Part shown: positions 51,448-61,071 of the stretch, one piece after another
How the letters are laid out: each line of letters opens with the position of its first letter
Position numbering within the stretch: position 1 is the stretch's first letter
NCBI GenBank assembly: GCA_039969355.1
Contig: JBDVOA010000007.1
Location: 124,001 to 188,000, forward strand
Direction of reading: 5' to 3'
Length of the DNA: 64,000 nt
From: JL08 sp039969355
GTDB lineage: Bacteria; Pseudomonadota; Alphaproteobacteria; Rhodobacterales; Rhodobacteraceae
Made by a program: the position numbers and the translations under genes
The notes under the pieces: model-generated
The model's input: only the letters and a program-made list of their open reading frames with translations
Database searches by the model: none
Told to the model about the DNA's origin: nothing

Positions 51448-52521
51448 TCAGTTTGGAATGTCGCCTTCTATGCCTTCGACATAAAAGTTCATGCCCGCCA
51501 ATGTGCCGTCATCAGCAACTTCACCCTCGGCCAGCCAGTCGGATCCGTCTTGCTTTTTCACGGGTCCGGTAAACGGATGATAAGAACCATCGGAAATCGC
51601 GGCTTTCATGGCCAATGCTTCGTCCTTTACATCGGCAGGGACACGGTCTGTGATTTCGCCGATGCCAACCATACCATCACCGATGCCGTGCCATGTGTTA
51701 ACGGTTTCCCATGTGCCATCCATAACGGCCTTGGTCCGGTCGACGTAGTAGGGGCCCCAGATGTCCAGGATCGAGGAAACGCGCGGGCCATCCGCATATT
51801 CAGCCATGTCAGCCGCTTGACCAAATCCGATGACATTGCCTGCCGCTTCGGCGGCAGCCAGCGGGGCTGTAGAGTCTGTATGCTGAAGGATCACGTCGGC
51901 GCCCTGTTCGATCAGCACTTTGGCAGCATCCGCCTCTTTTGCAGGATCAAACCAAGTGTAAGCCCATACGATTTTGAACTCTACATCGGGGTTAACCTTA
52001 CGGGCATGAATGAAAGCGCTGTTGATGCCGCGAATAACTTCGGGAATTGGGAATGAGCCGATGTATCCAACGATATTTGACTCGGTCATCTTACCAGCAA
52101 TGTGACCTTGAATTGCGCGGCCTTCATAGAAACGCGCGCTGTAGATCGATACGTTTGGCGCCGTTTTGTAGCCGGTAGCATGTTCGAATTTCACATTTGG
52201 AAATTTCTTGGCGACATTCACCGTAGCGTCCATGAAACCGAACGAGGTTGTAAAAATCAGGTCGGCGCCGTCCAAGGCCATCTGAGTCATAACGCGTTCT
52301 GCGTCTGGACCTTCAGGCACGCTTTCGACGTAGACCGTTTCAACCGCGTCTCCAAGATCGCTTTCAATTTGTAGGCGGCCTTTGTCGTGTTCATATGTCC
52401 AGCCGCCATCGCCAATCGGGCCGACGTAGATAAAGCCGACTTTGGTTTTGTCCTGCGCCATCGCGCCCGTTGCCAAACCCAATGCGAGCGTCGCACTGGC
52501 AAGGAAGTGAGTGAGTTTCAT
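51448..52521 (-). CDS. BMP family ABC transporter substrate-binding protein (nucleoside/purine type)
   Basis: Periplasmic binding protein of 357 residues, PnrA-like Bmp family. A signal peptide (THFLASATLALGLATGAMA, cleavage before QD) is followed by VGFIYVGPIGDGGWTYEHDK, the ligand loop with the aromatic stacking residue. LIFTTSFGFMDATVNVAKKF and GFGQAADMAEYA are also typical. Bmp proteins bind nucleosides or purines. It is the last gene of the operon starting with xdhA. This links it to uptake of xanthine, hypoxanthine or related purines. Confidence 0.9.
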   Translation of the reverse strand: MKLTHFLASATLALGLATGAMAQDKTKVGFIYVGPIGDGGWTYEHDKGRLQIESDLGDAVETVYVESVPEGPDAERVMTQMALDGADLIFTTSFGFMDATVNVAKKFPNVKFEHATGYKTAPNVSIYSARFYEGRAIQGHIAGKMTESNIVGYIGSFPIPEVIRGINSAFIHARKVNPDVEFKIVWAYTWFDPAKEADAAKVLIEQGADVILQHTDSTAPLAAAEAAGNVIGFGQAADMAEYADGPRVSSILDIWGPYYVDRTKAVMDGTWETVNTWHGIGDGMVGIGEITDRVPADVKDEALAMKAAISDGSYHPFTGPVKKQDGSDWLAEGEVADDGTLAGMNFYVEGIEGDIPN

Positions 52522-52574
52522 TTGAGGTTCCCCATTGTGTTTGCTGGCCCCTTTGATGGGGCCTTGTTGTGCCC

Positions 52575-53495
52575 CTAGTGTGAGGCGTGGAAGTTGCGGC
52601 CAAGCGAAGCTGGTGCGCTGCTTTTATCCGCGGATAGTATCACCAGCACAAGGATGGTAATCAGGTAAGGCGACATTGCCAGATACTCGACCGGAATGGC
52701 AACGCCTGCGGCCTGTAGATTAAGCTGAACAACCGTAACGCCGCCAAAAAGATAGGCACCCAGGAGGGCGCGGCCCGGCTTCCAACTTGCAAATACGACC
52801 AGAGCTAGGGCGATCCACCCTGCGCCTGCCGTCATCCCTTCGGTCCACTGCGGCACACGGATGAGCGAGATATACGCGCCACCCAGCCCAGCACAGGCAC
52901 CGCCAAACATGATTGCCAGCACTCTGATGCGTACAACCTTATATCCCAGAGCATGTGCCGCATCATGGCTTTCTCCGACTGCCCGCAAGATAAGTCCGGC
53001 GCGGGTAAATTTGAGAACGGCCCAAACAGCTACAACCAAACCGATTCCAAAATAAAGCACAGGATCATGCGAAAACAGGATTGGGCCAACGACTGGCAGG
53101 TCGCTGATGACCGGAATGTCGAGCGCGCCGGTGGGGGGCGGTTTGACCCCAACATAGCTTTGTCCAAGCAAGGCTGACAGTCCCAACCCGAAAAGCGTCA
53201 GTGCAAGGCCTGAGGCAACCTGGTTTGCCAATGCAACCTGCGTGAGCAGTGCAAAAAGCAGGGAGAGGACCGCGCCGCCGACTGCTGCGGCGATAAAACC
53301 CAGAAAGGGAGAGCCGGATTCAACGGCCATCGCAAATCCGCAGATCGCGCCGACGATCATCATGCCTTCGACACCCAAGTTTAGAACGCCGGATTTTTCG
53401 ACCACCAGTTCGCCAATTGCAGCCAATAAGATCGGTGTGGCGGCCACCATCAGGGAGGCAATAAGAAGAACGGGATTGATTGCTGACAGGTCCAT
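52575..53495 (-). CDS. ABC transporter permease, nucleoside/purine type (second permease)
   Basis: Inner-membrane permease of 306 residues of the BPD_transp_2 group used by BMP transporters. About nine hydrophobic helices are visible. GELVVEKSGVLNLGVEGMMI is the conserved start, and LRAVGESHDAAHALGYKVVR is the coupling loop to the ATPase. Its ATG overlaps the stop of the preceding permease gene by one base. Paired permeases of unequal length are normal for the family. Confidence 0.92.
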   Translation of the reverse strand: MDLSAINPVLLIASLMVAATPILLAAIGELVVEKSGVLNLGVEGMMIVGAICGFAMAVESGSPFLGFIAAAVGGAVLSLLFALLTQVALANQVASGLALTLFGLGLSALLGQSYVGVKPPPTGALDIPVISDLPVVGPILFSHDPVLYFGIGLVVAVWAVLKFTRAGLILRAVGESHDAAHALGYKVVRIRVLAIMFGGACAGLGGAYISLIRVPQWTEGMTAGAGWIALALVVFASWKPGRALLGAYLFGGVTVVQLNLQAAGVAIPVEYLAMSPYLITILVLVILSADKSSAPASLGRNFHASH

Positions 53496-54577
53496 TATGC
53501 GGCCTCCCCTTGCGCCAGTCGGACGCGATAATTTGTCAAAAGGTCCAGGGCCAGTAAAAAGAACAACAGCATTCCCTGAAATACCTGAATTGCGGCTGCG
53601 GGCAATTGCAGACTGGACTGCGCGATTTCACCGCCAATGTAGGTAAGGGCCATCAACAGCCCGGCCAAGAGAATCCCAACAGGGTGCAATCGGCCCAAAA
53701 AGGCGACGATGATTGCGGTAAATCCATAGCCAGCATTAAAATCGATGCTGATTTGCCCGGACGGGCCCGCGACTTCGAATAACCCGGCGAGACCTGCCAG
53801 CGCGCCGGATGCTCCAAGGCAGAACAGGATGATCCGCGCCGGATTAACTCCGCCAAAGCGGGCGGCGCGGGGTGCCTGACCGGTCAACTTGATATGGAAT
53901 CCCAGCATGTGACGATTCAACAGAACATAGGCAAAGATTACCGCGATAAACGCCGCTACAACACCCCAGTGCATGCCAGACCCTGCAATGAGTTCAGCGT
54001 TATGCGCGCTGTCGTATTGCTGCAGGTTACGGCTGCCCGGAAATCCAAAGCCTTCTGGGTTTTTGAGCAATCCCAATGACATGGAGGCCAGCAGTTGTTC
54101 GGCCACATAGACCAGCATCAGTGAAACGAGTATTTCGTTGGTCCCGAACTTGACCTTCAGAAGGGCCGGAATCATAGCCCAGGCCCAACCGCCGACCGCG
54201 CCTCCGATAACCATCAGAGGAAAGATGAACCATGCTTCAAGCGGATAAAAGGCCAGCCCGACACCGGCGCCCACGATTGCGCCCATGATGTACTGCCCTT
54301 CGGCACCAATGTTCCAGATGCCAGCGCGAAAGCCCAATGACAGGCCGATCGCGATCAGGATCAAAGGTGCGCCTTTGACCAGTAGTTGCGGTCGGTAGTA
54401 GAACGCAAACTCGCCAAAAAGCGGGTCCCAAAAGATAGTTCGAATGGCAACCAACGGATTGATCCCCAACACCATGAATACAAGTCCGCCAAAGAACATA
54501 GTTGCAAGTACGGCCACCAGAGGTGTCGCCAAGGACCACGCGCGCGATGGCAGGGGGCGTTTTTCGAGATGGATCAT
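53495..54577 (-). CDS. ABC transporter permease, nucleoside/purine type (first permease)
   Basis: Inner-membrane permease of 360 residues, BPD_transp_2 group. FRAGIWNIGAEGQYIMGAIV is the conserved family segment, and FHIKLTGQAPRAARFGGVNP the coupling loop. A longer N-terminal part than in the partner (RAWSLATPLVAVLATMFFGG) is normal. The gene starts 54 bases after the ATPase stop. With its partner it forms the channel of the transporter. Confidence 0.92.
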   Translation of the reverse strand: MIHLEKRPLPSRAWSLATPLVAVLATMFFGGLVFMVLGINPLVAIRTIFWDPLFGEFAFYYRPQLLVKGAPLILIAIGLSLGFRAGIWNIGAEGQYIMGAIVGAGVGLAFYPLEAWFIFPLMVIGGAVGGWAWAMIPALLKVKFGTNEILVSLMLVYVAEQLLASMSLGLLKNPEGFGFPGSRNLQQYDSAHNAELIAGSGMHWGVVAAFIAVIFAYVLLNRHMLGFHIKLTGQAPRAARFGGVNPARIILFCLGASGALAGLAGLFEVAGPSGQISIDFNAGYGFTAIIVAFLGRLHPVGILLAGLLMALTYIGGEIAQSSLQLPAAAIQVFQGMLLFFLLALDLLTNYRVRLAQGEAA

Positions 54578-54631
54578 GATCTTGCCCCATTTGTGTTCAA
54601 TTTCTTGGTGGTCGCTAAATTGGTAAGCGGA

Positions 54632-56161
54632 TCAAACATGAGCCACCTCCATTCCATGCGCTCCGCCCATCATCAGGCCAATTTCGTCGACCGTAAGCCC
54701 GGCGGCTGGTCGGATATCAGACAACCGTCCTTCGTTCAGCGCTGCAAAGCGGTCAGATATTTCCATGAGTTCATCAAGGTCTTGCGAGATCACAATCAAC
54801 GCTGCACCGCCTGCTGCCAGATCCAGCAAGGCCTGCCTGATTGATGCGGCAGCCGAGGCATCAACACCCCACGTTGGTTGGTTCACAACCAGCACTTCTG
54901 GGCGTTGCAAAACTTCGCGCCCGATGACGAATTTCTGCAGGTTCCCACCAGAAAGTGCGCGCGCTGCGTTTGCCGCGCCCGGCGTGCGGACGTCAAAATC
55001 CTGAATTATCTTTTCTGCGAACTCTTGGGCTTTCCCCCAAAGCAGGAAACCTTTGTTTTCAAGATTTTCGCGCACGGCTCCGGTCAGCATCGCATTTTCA
55101 ATCAAACTCATATCCGGGGCGGCTGCATGCCCCAGTCGTTCTTCCGGGGCACTTAAAAGCCCTTGTTTGCGGCGCTGCGCGGGTCCCAGATTTCCAATCC
55201 CCACGCCGTGCATCTGAACCATATCGGGCGCGCTTTTGATCTCTCCTGACAGGGCGGCCAGCAATTCATCCTGACCGTTACCCGCAACACCGCCAAGTCC
55301 AAGAACTTCGCCGGATTGCACCGAAAAACTGATGTCCTTGAGCGAAGTGCCAAAGGCGCTTGGGGAAGCAGCGCTTAACCCGCTAAGCTCAATTGCAACC
55401 GCGCCCATGTCGCGGCCAGCGCGTGTCGGCGTTTGAAGAATGCTGCCGACCATCATTTCGGCCATGTCGCGCGCGGTTGTATCTGCCGGCGTGCATTCAC
55501 CAACATGTTTGCCAAGTCGCAATACGGTGGCGTGATCGCATAGTGTCCTGATTTCTTCAAGCTTATGAGAAATATAAAGTATCGCCGTTCCCTCTGCGCT
55601 GAGTTTCCGGAGGGTTTCGAACAGAATATCGACTTCTTGGGGTGTCAGAACGCTGGTTGGTTCGTCCATGATGAGAAGTTTGGGATCCTGCAGCAAACAG
55701 CGAATAATCTCGACCCGTTGACGTTCGCCTGCGGACAGGTCCCCAACGACGCGGTAGGGGTCAAGCGGCAGCCCGTATTTCTCGGACACTTCTTTTATTC
55801 GATCAGCCAATTCGCCCATCTTGGGTGGGTTTTCCATTCCCAGCGCGATGTTCTCGGCGACGTTCAAGGCGTCAAAGAGTGAGAAATGCTGAAAAACCAT
55901 CGCGACACCACTGGCCCGCGCAGCGCGGGGTTCGGGCGGTGCATAAGGTGCACCGTTCATTTTCATCTCGCCCGAATCCGGTTTCACGAGGCCGTAGATC
56001 ATCTTGACCAGGGTAGACTTCCCAGCGCCGTTTTCGCCAAGCAGCGCGTGCACTTCGCCGACACCGATGTCAAAGGAAACGTCGCTGTTAGCAACGACGC
56101 CGGGGTAAGCCTTGGTAAGCCCTCTGATTTTGAGCAGAACATCAGTATTGTCGTCGGTCAC
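54632..56161 (-). CDS. ABC transporter ATP-binding protein, two-domain, nucleoside/purine type
   Basis: ATPase of 509 residues with two fused ABC domains. The first has Walker A GENGAGKST, signature LSAGERQRVEI and Walker B LLIMDEPTSVL. The second has a degenerate Walker A (GGVAGNGQDELLAAL), signature LSGGNLQKFVI and LVVNQPTWGVD in place of Walker B. That asymmetry is standard for the BMP-associated ATPases. Its ATG overlaps the xdhC stop by 4 bases, which ties the transporter to the xanthine dehydrogenase genes. Confidence 0.93.
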   Translation of the reverse strand: MTDDNTDVLLKIRGLTKAYPGVVANSDVSFDIGVGEVHALLGENGAGKSTLVKMIYGLVKPDSGEMKMNGAPYAPPEPRAARASGVAMVFQHFSLFDALNVAENIALGMENPPKMGELADRIKEVSEKYGLPLDPYRVVGDLSAGERQRVEIIRCLLQDPKLLIMDEPTSVLTPQEVDILFETLRKLSAEGTAILYISHKLEEIRTLCDHATVLRLGKHVGECTPADTTARDMAEMMVGSILQTPTRAGRDMGAVAIELSGLSAASPSAFGTSLKDISFSVQSGEVLGLGGVAGNGQDELLAALSGEIKSAPDMVQMHGVGIGNLGPAQRRKQGLLSAPEERLGHAAAPDMSLIENAMLTGAVRENLENKGFLLWGKAQEFAEKIIQDFDVRTPGAANAARALSGGNLQKFVIGREVLQRPEVLVVNQPTWGVDASAAASIRQALLDLAAGGAALIVISQDLDELMEISDRFAALNEGRLSDIRPAAGLTVDEIGLMMGGAHGMEVAHV

Positions 56162-57084
56162 GCGCGCTTCTCCTGTTGGGAGGTGAGGTGTTTATCGTTT
56201 TTCATAAGGGCCGCAGCAACGCCGATAGCGATCATCTGGGGATGTTTGCCCAGCGACGGTTCACCAATCGGGCAGGTGATCTGGTTAATGTGCACCGGCG
56301 CGTGGCCCAAAGCAGCCAGCCGGTTTTTGAAACGCGCCCATTTTGTTTTGGAACCGATCACGCCCGCAAATCCAAATCCACGTCGCAACAGCCGGTTGCA
56401 AAGCTCTAGATCCAGCGTGTGAGAATAAGTCAGGATAAGATGTTCGGCATCAATTGGCGCATGATCAGCCAATATGGCGGGATCAGCGGCCGGAACGACA
56501 TTCACACCTGCCGGTACGAACTCGGGAAACCTTTCTGGTCCGGTATCGACCCAGGTGATCGCCAGATCAGGCATTGGGGACATCACGTCCACAAGGGCGC
56601 GTCCGACATGTCCGGCTCCCCAAATCCAAAGTTCTCTGGTCGGTTGGTGAACCGGTTCAATAAACCATCCCTGAACCAAGACCGGCTTTGGACTCTGACC
56701 GCAGTTGCGGGCCCGCGTGATAAGGCGTTGTACGGCCAACGGGACGCCCCCCGGGCCGCGAGCGATGACGTTGGCGGGAAGGCTTTTTACACGGGCGGCA
56801 TCATAGACTTCGGTCAGCACTTTTACAGCGCCGCCGCAGCATTGGCCCATATCCGGACCCAAGGCATGGCTGGTCAGTCGGTCGGTATCTGTCGCCAAGG
56901 CGGCTTTCGTCAGTTCAAACTCCAGCACACCGCCGCCAATGGTGCCGGATTGACCACCGTTCCAGACCAGCATTGACGCGCCAACTTCGCGCGGGGACGA
57001 GCCTTTGACTTCGGCGATCACAACACGGGCAACGCGACCATGTTGCGAAATCGCATTGCGCAGGGCGATGATATCAAAGCCCAT
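56158..57084 (-). CDS. xdhC: Xanthine dehydrogenase accessory protein XdhC
   Basis: Molybdenum cofactor chaperone of 308 residues, needed to sulfurate and insert the cofactor into xanthine dehydrogenase. The N-terminal XdhC_CoxI domain holds VVIAEVKGSSPREVGASMLV and the motif GTIGGGVLEFE, then LGPDMGQCCGGAVKVL. The C-terminal Rossmann-like domain has LWIWGAGHVGRALVDVM and FAGVIGSKTKWARFKNRLAA. It overlaps xdhB by 11 bases and the ATPase gene by 4 bases. Confidence 0.93.
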   Translation of the reverse strand: MGFDIIALRNAISQHGRVARVVIAEVKGSSPREVGASMLVWNGGQSGTIGGGVLEFELTKAALATDTDRLTSHALGPDMGQCCGGAVKVLTEVYDAARVKSLPANVIARGPGGVPLAVQRLITRARNCGQSPKPVLVQGWFIEPVHQPTRELWIWGAGHVGRALVDVMSPMPDLAITWVDTGPERFPEFVPAGVNVVPAADPAILADHAPIDAEHLILTYSHTLDLELCNRLLRRGFGFAGVIGSKTKWARFKNRLAALGHAPVHINQITCPIGEPSLGKHPQMIAIGVAAALMKNDKHLTSQQEKRA

Positions 57085-59374
57085 TTTGTAGGGTCCTTAT
57101 TGTTGTAAACACGCGTTCGGCCGTCGCGGGCGCGTCCAATGATGGATATGCTGCACCGCTGGCAGCGACAGCATCGCTAATTGCCATTAACGCGGAAATG
57201 CCCAACATCAACGGCGGTTCGCCGACCGCCTTTGAACGATAAATCGTGTTTTCGCGGTTCGGATCACTCCAAAGGGCGACGTTGAAAACATCGGGTCGAT
57301 CAGAGCACGCTGGAATTTTATAAGTCGAGGGAGCGTGAGTCTTTAATTGCCCCCGATCATCCCAGACCAGTTCTTCCGTGGTCAGCCAGCCAGCGCCTTG
57401 CACATAAGCGCCTTCGACCTGTCCAATATCCAATATTGGATTCAGCGAGGCACCCGCATCGTGCAAGACATCAGCGCGCAAAATGCGGTTCTCGCCTGTT
57501 AAAATGTCGACCACAACCTCGGTAACCGCCGCGCCATAAGCAAAGTAGAAAAAAGGGCGACCGGTCCCTTTGATGCGGTCCCAGTTCAAGCCAGGAGTTT
57601 TATAAAACCCAGTTGCCGAAAGGCTGATGCGGTTCTGGTAGGCCAAGGCAGCAGCGGCCGCGAAAGTGTATGATTCGCCCCCGACATGCACGTTTCCATC
57701 TTCAAACCGCACCAGTTCTGTCTTGCTTTGGTGCAATTCGGCCAGAAATCCGGCCATGCGGTCTCGGATCGTGTCACAGGCAGCTTTTACAGCCATGCCG
57801 TTCAGATCACTGCCTGACGATGCAGCGGTAGCCGACGTGTTTGGAACTTTGGCGGTGTCGGTTGCGGTGATCTTGACCGCTCCAACGTCCACGCCAAATC
57901 GTGTTGCTGCGACCTGCGCTACCTTTTGAAATAGCCCTTGTCCCATTTCGGTGCCGCCGTGATTCATGTGAATCGAGCCGTCCTGATAGACGTGCACCAA
58001 CGCGCCCGCCTGATTGAGGTGGGTCAACGTGAAGGAAATCCCGAATTTTACGGGTGTAAGCGCGATACCTTTCTTGAGTACTGTATTTTTGGTGTTCCAG
58101 TTAGCAATGGCGGCGCGACGATTTTCGTAGTCAGAAGATGCGACCAGAGCATCCGTCATTTCATGTAAAATGAAGTCGGTGACGGGCATGTGGTACGGTG
58201 TCGTTTGCGTGTTCTGCTCGGGAGTATCTGCTGCGGCCTCATAGTAGTTCGCACGTCTGACGACCAAGGGGTCAAGACCAAGATGATGAGCAATGTGATC
58301 CATCACCCGCTCGATCCCAACGACCCCTTGCGGCCCGCCAAAACCGCGAAAGGCTGTGGCGGACTGGGTGTTTGTTTTCAGTCGGTGACTTTCAATACGG
58401 GCGGCAGGCAAGTGATAGGCGTTGTCCGCGTGCAGCATCGCCCGGTCTGCAACGGGCAGGGACAAATCCAACGCCCAGCCACACCGGGCATATTGGATGA
58501 ATTCTACGCCGGCCACACATCCCTGATCGTCAAACCCGACCCGGTAAGAGATGCGGAAATCGTGGCGTTTTCCGGTGATCACCATATCATCGTCACGGTC
58601 ATACCGCATCTTGCACGGCTTGCCGGTCAAACGCGCGGCAACCGCGCAGGCCACCGCCAGAGCGTTCCCCTGACTTTCTTTACCGCCGAACCCCCCGCCC
58701 ATACGTCGTGTTTCCACACGCACGGCGTTCATCGGGACGCCCAGAGCCTCAGCCACTTTATGCTGAATTTCTGTGGGATGCTGAGTCGAGGAATGGACCA
58801 GCATATCGCCCGCTTCCTGCGGAAAGACGAGCGCGGCCTGACCTTCGAGATAGAAATGTTCTTGCCCACCGATTTCCATTTGGCCTTCGACCACATTGGC
58901 CGCGGCTGCGATAGCGCTTGCTGCATCTCCTTTTTGATAGATGCGGGGGCCATCCTCAAAAATCGAGCCCGCCTCTATTGCGTCATCTATGCTCAGGACC
59001 GCCTTGTGTTCTTTGTAAGTGATCTTGCCGAGACGTGCAGCGGCGCGCGCTGCAAGATGGCTGGTTGCGATCACGGCAAAAATCGGTTGCCCAACGTAGT
59101 GCACATCGCCTGTTGCGAGAAGGGGTTCGTCGTGGATAGACGGTGACACATCGTTTTCAAAAGGCAGGTCATCTGCTGTCAGTACGGCCACGACACCGGG
59201 GCTTGATCGAACATCGTCAAGATTCAGCGTTTCAATGCGACCAGCTGCAATTGAGCTTTGACCAAATGCCAGATGCAACGTGCCTGCGGGCGTCGGGATG
59301 TCATCAATATAGCGCGCTGTTCCTGCTACGTGCAGGTTGGCGGCATCATGGGGCAGGGATTTTGCAACGCTCAT
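57074..59374 (-). CDS. xdhB: Xanthine dehydrogenase molybdopterin-binding subunit XdhB
   Basis: Large subunit of 766 residues that binds the molybdenum cofactor and oxidises hypoxanthine and xanthine to urate. GTARYIDDIPTPAGTLHLAF is the start of the Ald_Xan_dh domain. GGQEHFYLEGQAALVFPQEA, RRMGGGFGGKESQG, and the substrate-site Arg in TATAFRGFGGPQGV are present. The active-site Glu lies in VGEPPLMLGISALMAISDAV. Length matches bacterial XdhB. It overlaps xdhA by 4 bases. Confidence 0.94.
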   Translation of the reverse strand: MSVAKSLPHDAANLHVAGTARYIDDIPTPAGTLHLAFGQSSIAAGRIETLNLDDVRSSPGVVAVLTADDLPFENDVSPSIHDEPLLATGDVHYVGQPIFAVIATSHLAARAAARLGKITYKEHKAVLSIDDAIEAGSIFEDGPRIYQKGDAASAIAAAANVVEGQMEIGGQEHFYLEGQAALVFPQEAGDMLVHSSTQHPTEIQHKVAEALGVPMNAVRVETRRMGGGFGGKESQGNALAVACAVAARLTGKPCKMRYDRDDDMVITGKRHDFRISYRVGFDDQGCVAGVEFIQYARCGWALDLSLPVADRAMLHADNAYHLPAARIESHRLKTNTQSATAFRGFGGPQGVVGIERVMDHIAHHLGLDPLVVRRANYYEAAADTPEQNTQTTPYHMPVTDFILHEMTDALVASSDYENRRAAIANWNTKNTVLKKGIALTPVKFGISFTLTHLNQAGALVHVYQDGSIHMNHGGTEMGQGLFQKVAQVAATRFGVDVGAVKITATDTAKVPNTSATAASSGSDLNGMAVKAACDTIRDRMAGFLAELHQSKTELVRFEDGNVHVGGESYTFAAAAALAYQNRISLSATGFYKTPGLNWDRIKGTGRPFFYFAYGAAVTEVVVDILTGENRILRADVLHDAGASLNPILDIGQVEGAYVQGAGWLTTEELVWDDRGQLKTHAPSTYKIPACSDRPDVFNVALWSDPNRENTIYRSKAVGEPPLMLGISALMAISDAVAASGAAYPSLDAPATAERVFTTIRTLQNGL

Positions 59375-60732
59375 GCCGTCACCTCCAGCACGGAAGTTGA
59401 CTGCCCCTGATCCTCAAAAAACGCGCGCAAAAGCATGTTTCTGGCGGATTCCAAACGGTAGTCTGCGGAGGCTCGCATATCGCTCATGGGTGAAAAATCT
59501 TCGTCAAATATTGCCATGGCAGAGCGAACGGTCGCTTCGGTCCACGGGTGGTCGACAAGCGCCATTTCGACCGCCGCCGCGCGTTTTGGTGTTGCGGCCA
59601 TGCCGCCAAAGGCGATCCTTGCGCTTGTCACTGTGCCGCCGTCATGGGTGATATTGAAACACCCGCAAGAGGCCGAGATGTCCTGATCAAAACGTTTTGA
59701 AAGCTTGTAGCAGCGCAGGTTGTCTGGTTGGCGCGGAATTGAAACCGCCTCAACGAATTCGCCGGGCGCGCGATCCTGCTTGCCGTATGCAAGGAAAAAG
59801 TCTTCCAGCGCAATGTCACGCCGGGCCAAACCGCGGCGCAGATGCAAAGTCGCGCCCAATGCGATCAGGGCGGGGGGGTTATCACCGATGGGGGAACCGT
59901 TTGCGATATTGCCGCCCACGGTGGCCGCGCCGCGCACCTGAACCGATCCATAGCGCCGGATCAACTCACCGTATGACGGATGGACATCACCAATGGCATC
60001 TCTCAGATCGTTCATTGACACCATGGCACCAATGCGGATGGCGTCATCGCCAAACGTGACCTGCTTCAGATCTTCGCAGCGATGCAGAAAGATGACCTTG
60101 TCCAATGAGCGCAACTGCTTGGTCACCCAAAGACCTACGTCGGTGGCTCCAGCGACAAGCGTTGCGTCAGGATTCTTTGCATAGACTGCCGCCAAATCAT
60201 CGCCTGATGTTGGAATGAACTGAGGGTTTTGATCAACTTGCGGTGCTGCATCCTTGACCCATACAGGGACAGGTCTGTCGGCCGCAGCCTCGGCGGCGCG
60301 AATGATAGGGGCATAGCCGGTACACCGGCAAAGATTTCCCGCCAGTTGATCATCAAAATCGCTTCGGTTGTTCAAGTGCGCAGTTGTCATCGACATTATA
60401 AAACCCGGCGTACAAAAGCCGCACTGGCTGCCATGATGTTCGATCATTGCGTCTTGCACTGGATGGAGCGAACCATCCGGACCGCTCACACCTTCGACAG
60501 TACGCACAGATTTCCCATGCAGCTGCGGCAAAAACAAAATGCAGGCGTTTAGGGCGCGGGCTGTTCCGTTGTCCGTAACCATGATCGAACAGGCACCGCA
60601 ATCACCCTCATTGCAGCCTTCTTTTGTTCCGGTAAGTCCGCGGGTCTCGCGCAGCCAGTCCAGCAACGTCGTCGTCGGGTTCACGTCCGACAGCGCAACG
60701 GGACTCCCATTCAGAAGAAAGTTGATGTCCAC
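59371..60732 (-). CDS. xdhA: Xanthine dehydrogenase iron-sulfur/FAD subunit XdhA
   Basis: Small subunit of 453 residues that carries two [2Fe-2S] clusters and FAD. KEGCNEGDCGACSIMVTDN with NACILFLPQ gives the plant ferredoxin-type cluster. GSQCGFCTPGFIMSM and GNLCRCTGYAPII give the second cluster. The FAD domain follows, with VAGATDVGLWVTKQLR and GGNIANGSPIGDNPPALIAL. It passes electrons from the molybdenum site to NAD. It is the first gene of the seven-gene operon ending with the BMP binding protein. Confidence 0.94.
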   Translation of the reverse strand: MDINFLLNGSPVALSDVNPTTTLLDWLRETRGLTGTKEGCNEGDCGACSIMVTDNGTARALNACILFLPQLHGKSVRTVEGVSGPDGSLHPVQDAMIEHHGSQCGFCTPGFIMSMTTAHLNNRSDFDDQLAGNLCRCTGYAPIIRAAEAAADRPVPVWVKDAAPQVDQNPQFIPTSGDDLAAVYAKNPDATLVAGATDVGLWVTKQLRSLDKVIFLHRCEDLKQVTFGDDAIRIGAMVSMNDLRDAIGDVHPSYGELIRRYGSVQVRGAATVGGNIANGSPIGDNPPALIALGATLHLRRGLARRDIALEDFFLAYGKQDRAPGEFVEAVSIPRQPDNLRCYKLSKRFDQDISASCGCFNITHDGGTVTSARIAFGGMAATPKRAAAVEMALVDHPWTEATVRSAMAIFDEDFSPMSDMRASADYRLESARNMLLRAFFEDQGQSTSVLEVTA

Positions 60733-61071
60733 TTTTGTAACTCGTCGCTTTACCCCATTGGTTCTTCCGCAGCAGATGATCCCTTGATGCGACGTAAAAG
60801 GATATCTGTGTCGTGTTTTTATGGCTTTACGTTAGGGGGCGTTTGGTCGATCTGGCAAGAAAAACATGCGGCCGGTTTTCGGTTCAACTTGGATAATAGC
60901 AAACAACAGCTACGAAATTCTGAGGATAACTTAGCGAAATCATACAATTGCGTGCTTCAGTGCTTGGCTGAAAATCAGAAAGACTTTCGCATTTATCCGA
61001 ATAATGATTTGAGAACATGCCACTGACTAATTGGCGTTCACACCGTTGCGATGCTGAGATAGCGTACCCGC
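60733..61071. other. Divergent promoter region between xdhA and dnaE
   Basis: 339 AT-richer bases with no recognised gene. A plus-strand frame at 60784-61026 has no family resemblance or ribosome site. No regulator for the purine operon is in the window, and no clear operator palindrome was found. Confidence 0.5.

Noticed and set aside
58190..59146. Plus-strand frame of 318 codons
   Set aside because: Antisense to xdhB, which carries all expected motifs.
60784..61026. Plus-strand frame of 80 codons before dnaE
   Set aside because: AT-rich promoter region, no ribosome site and no family resemblance.
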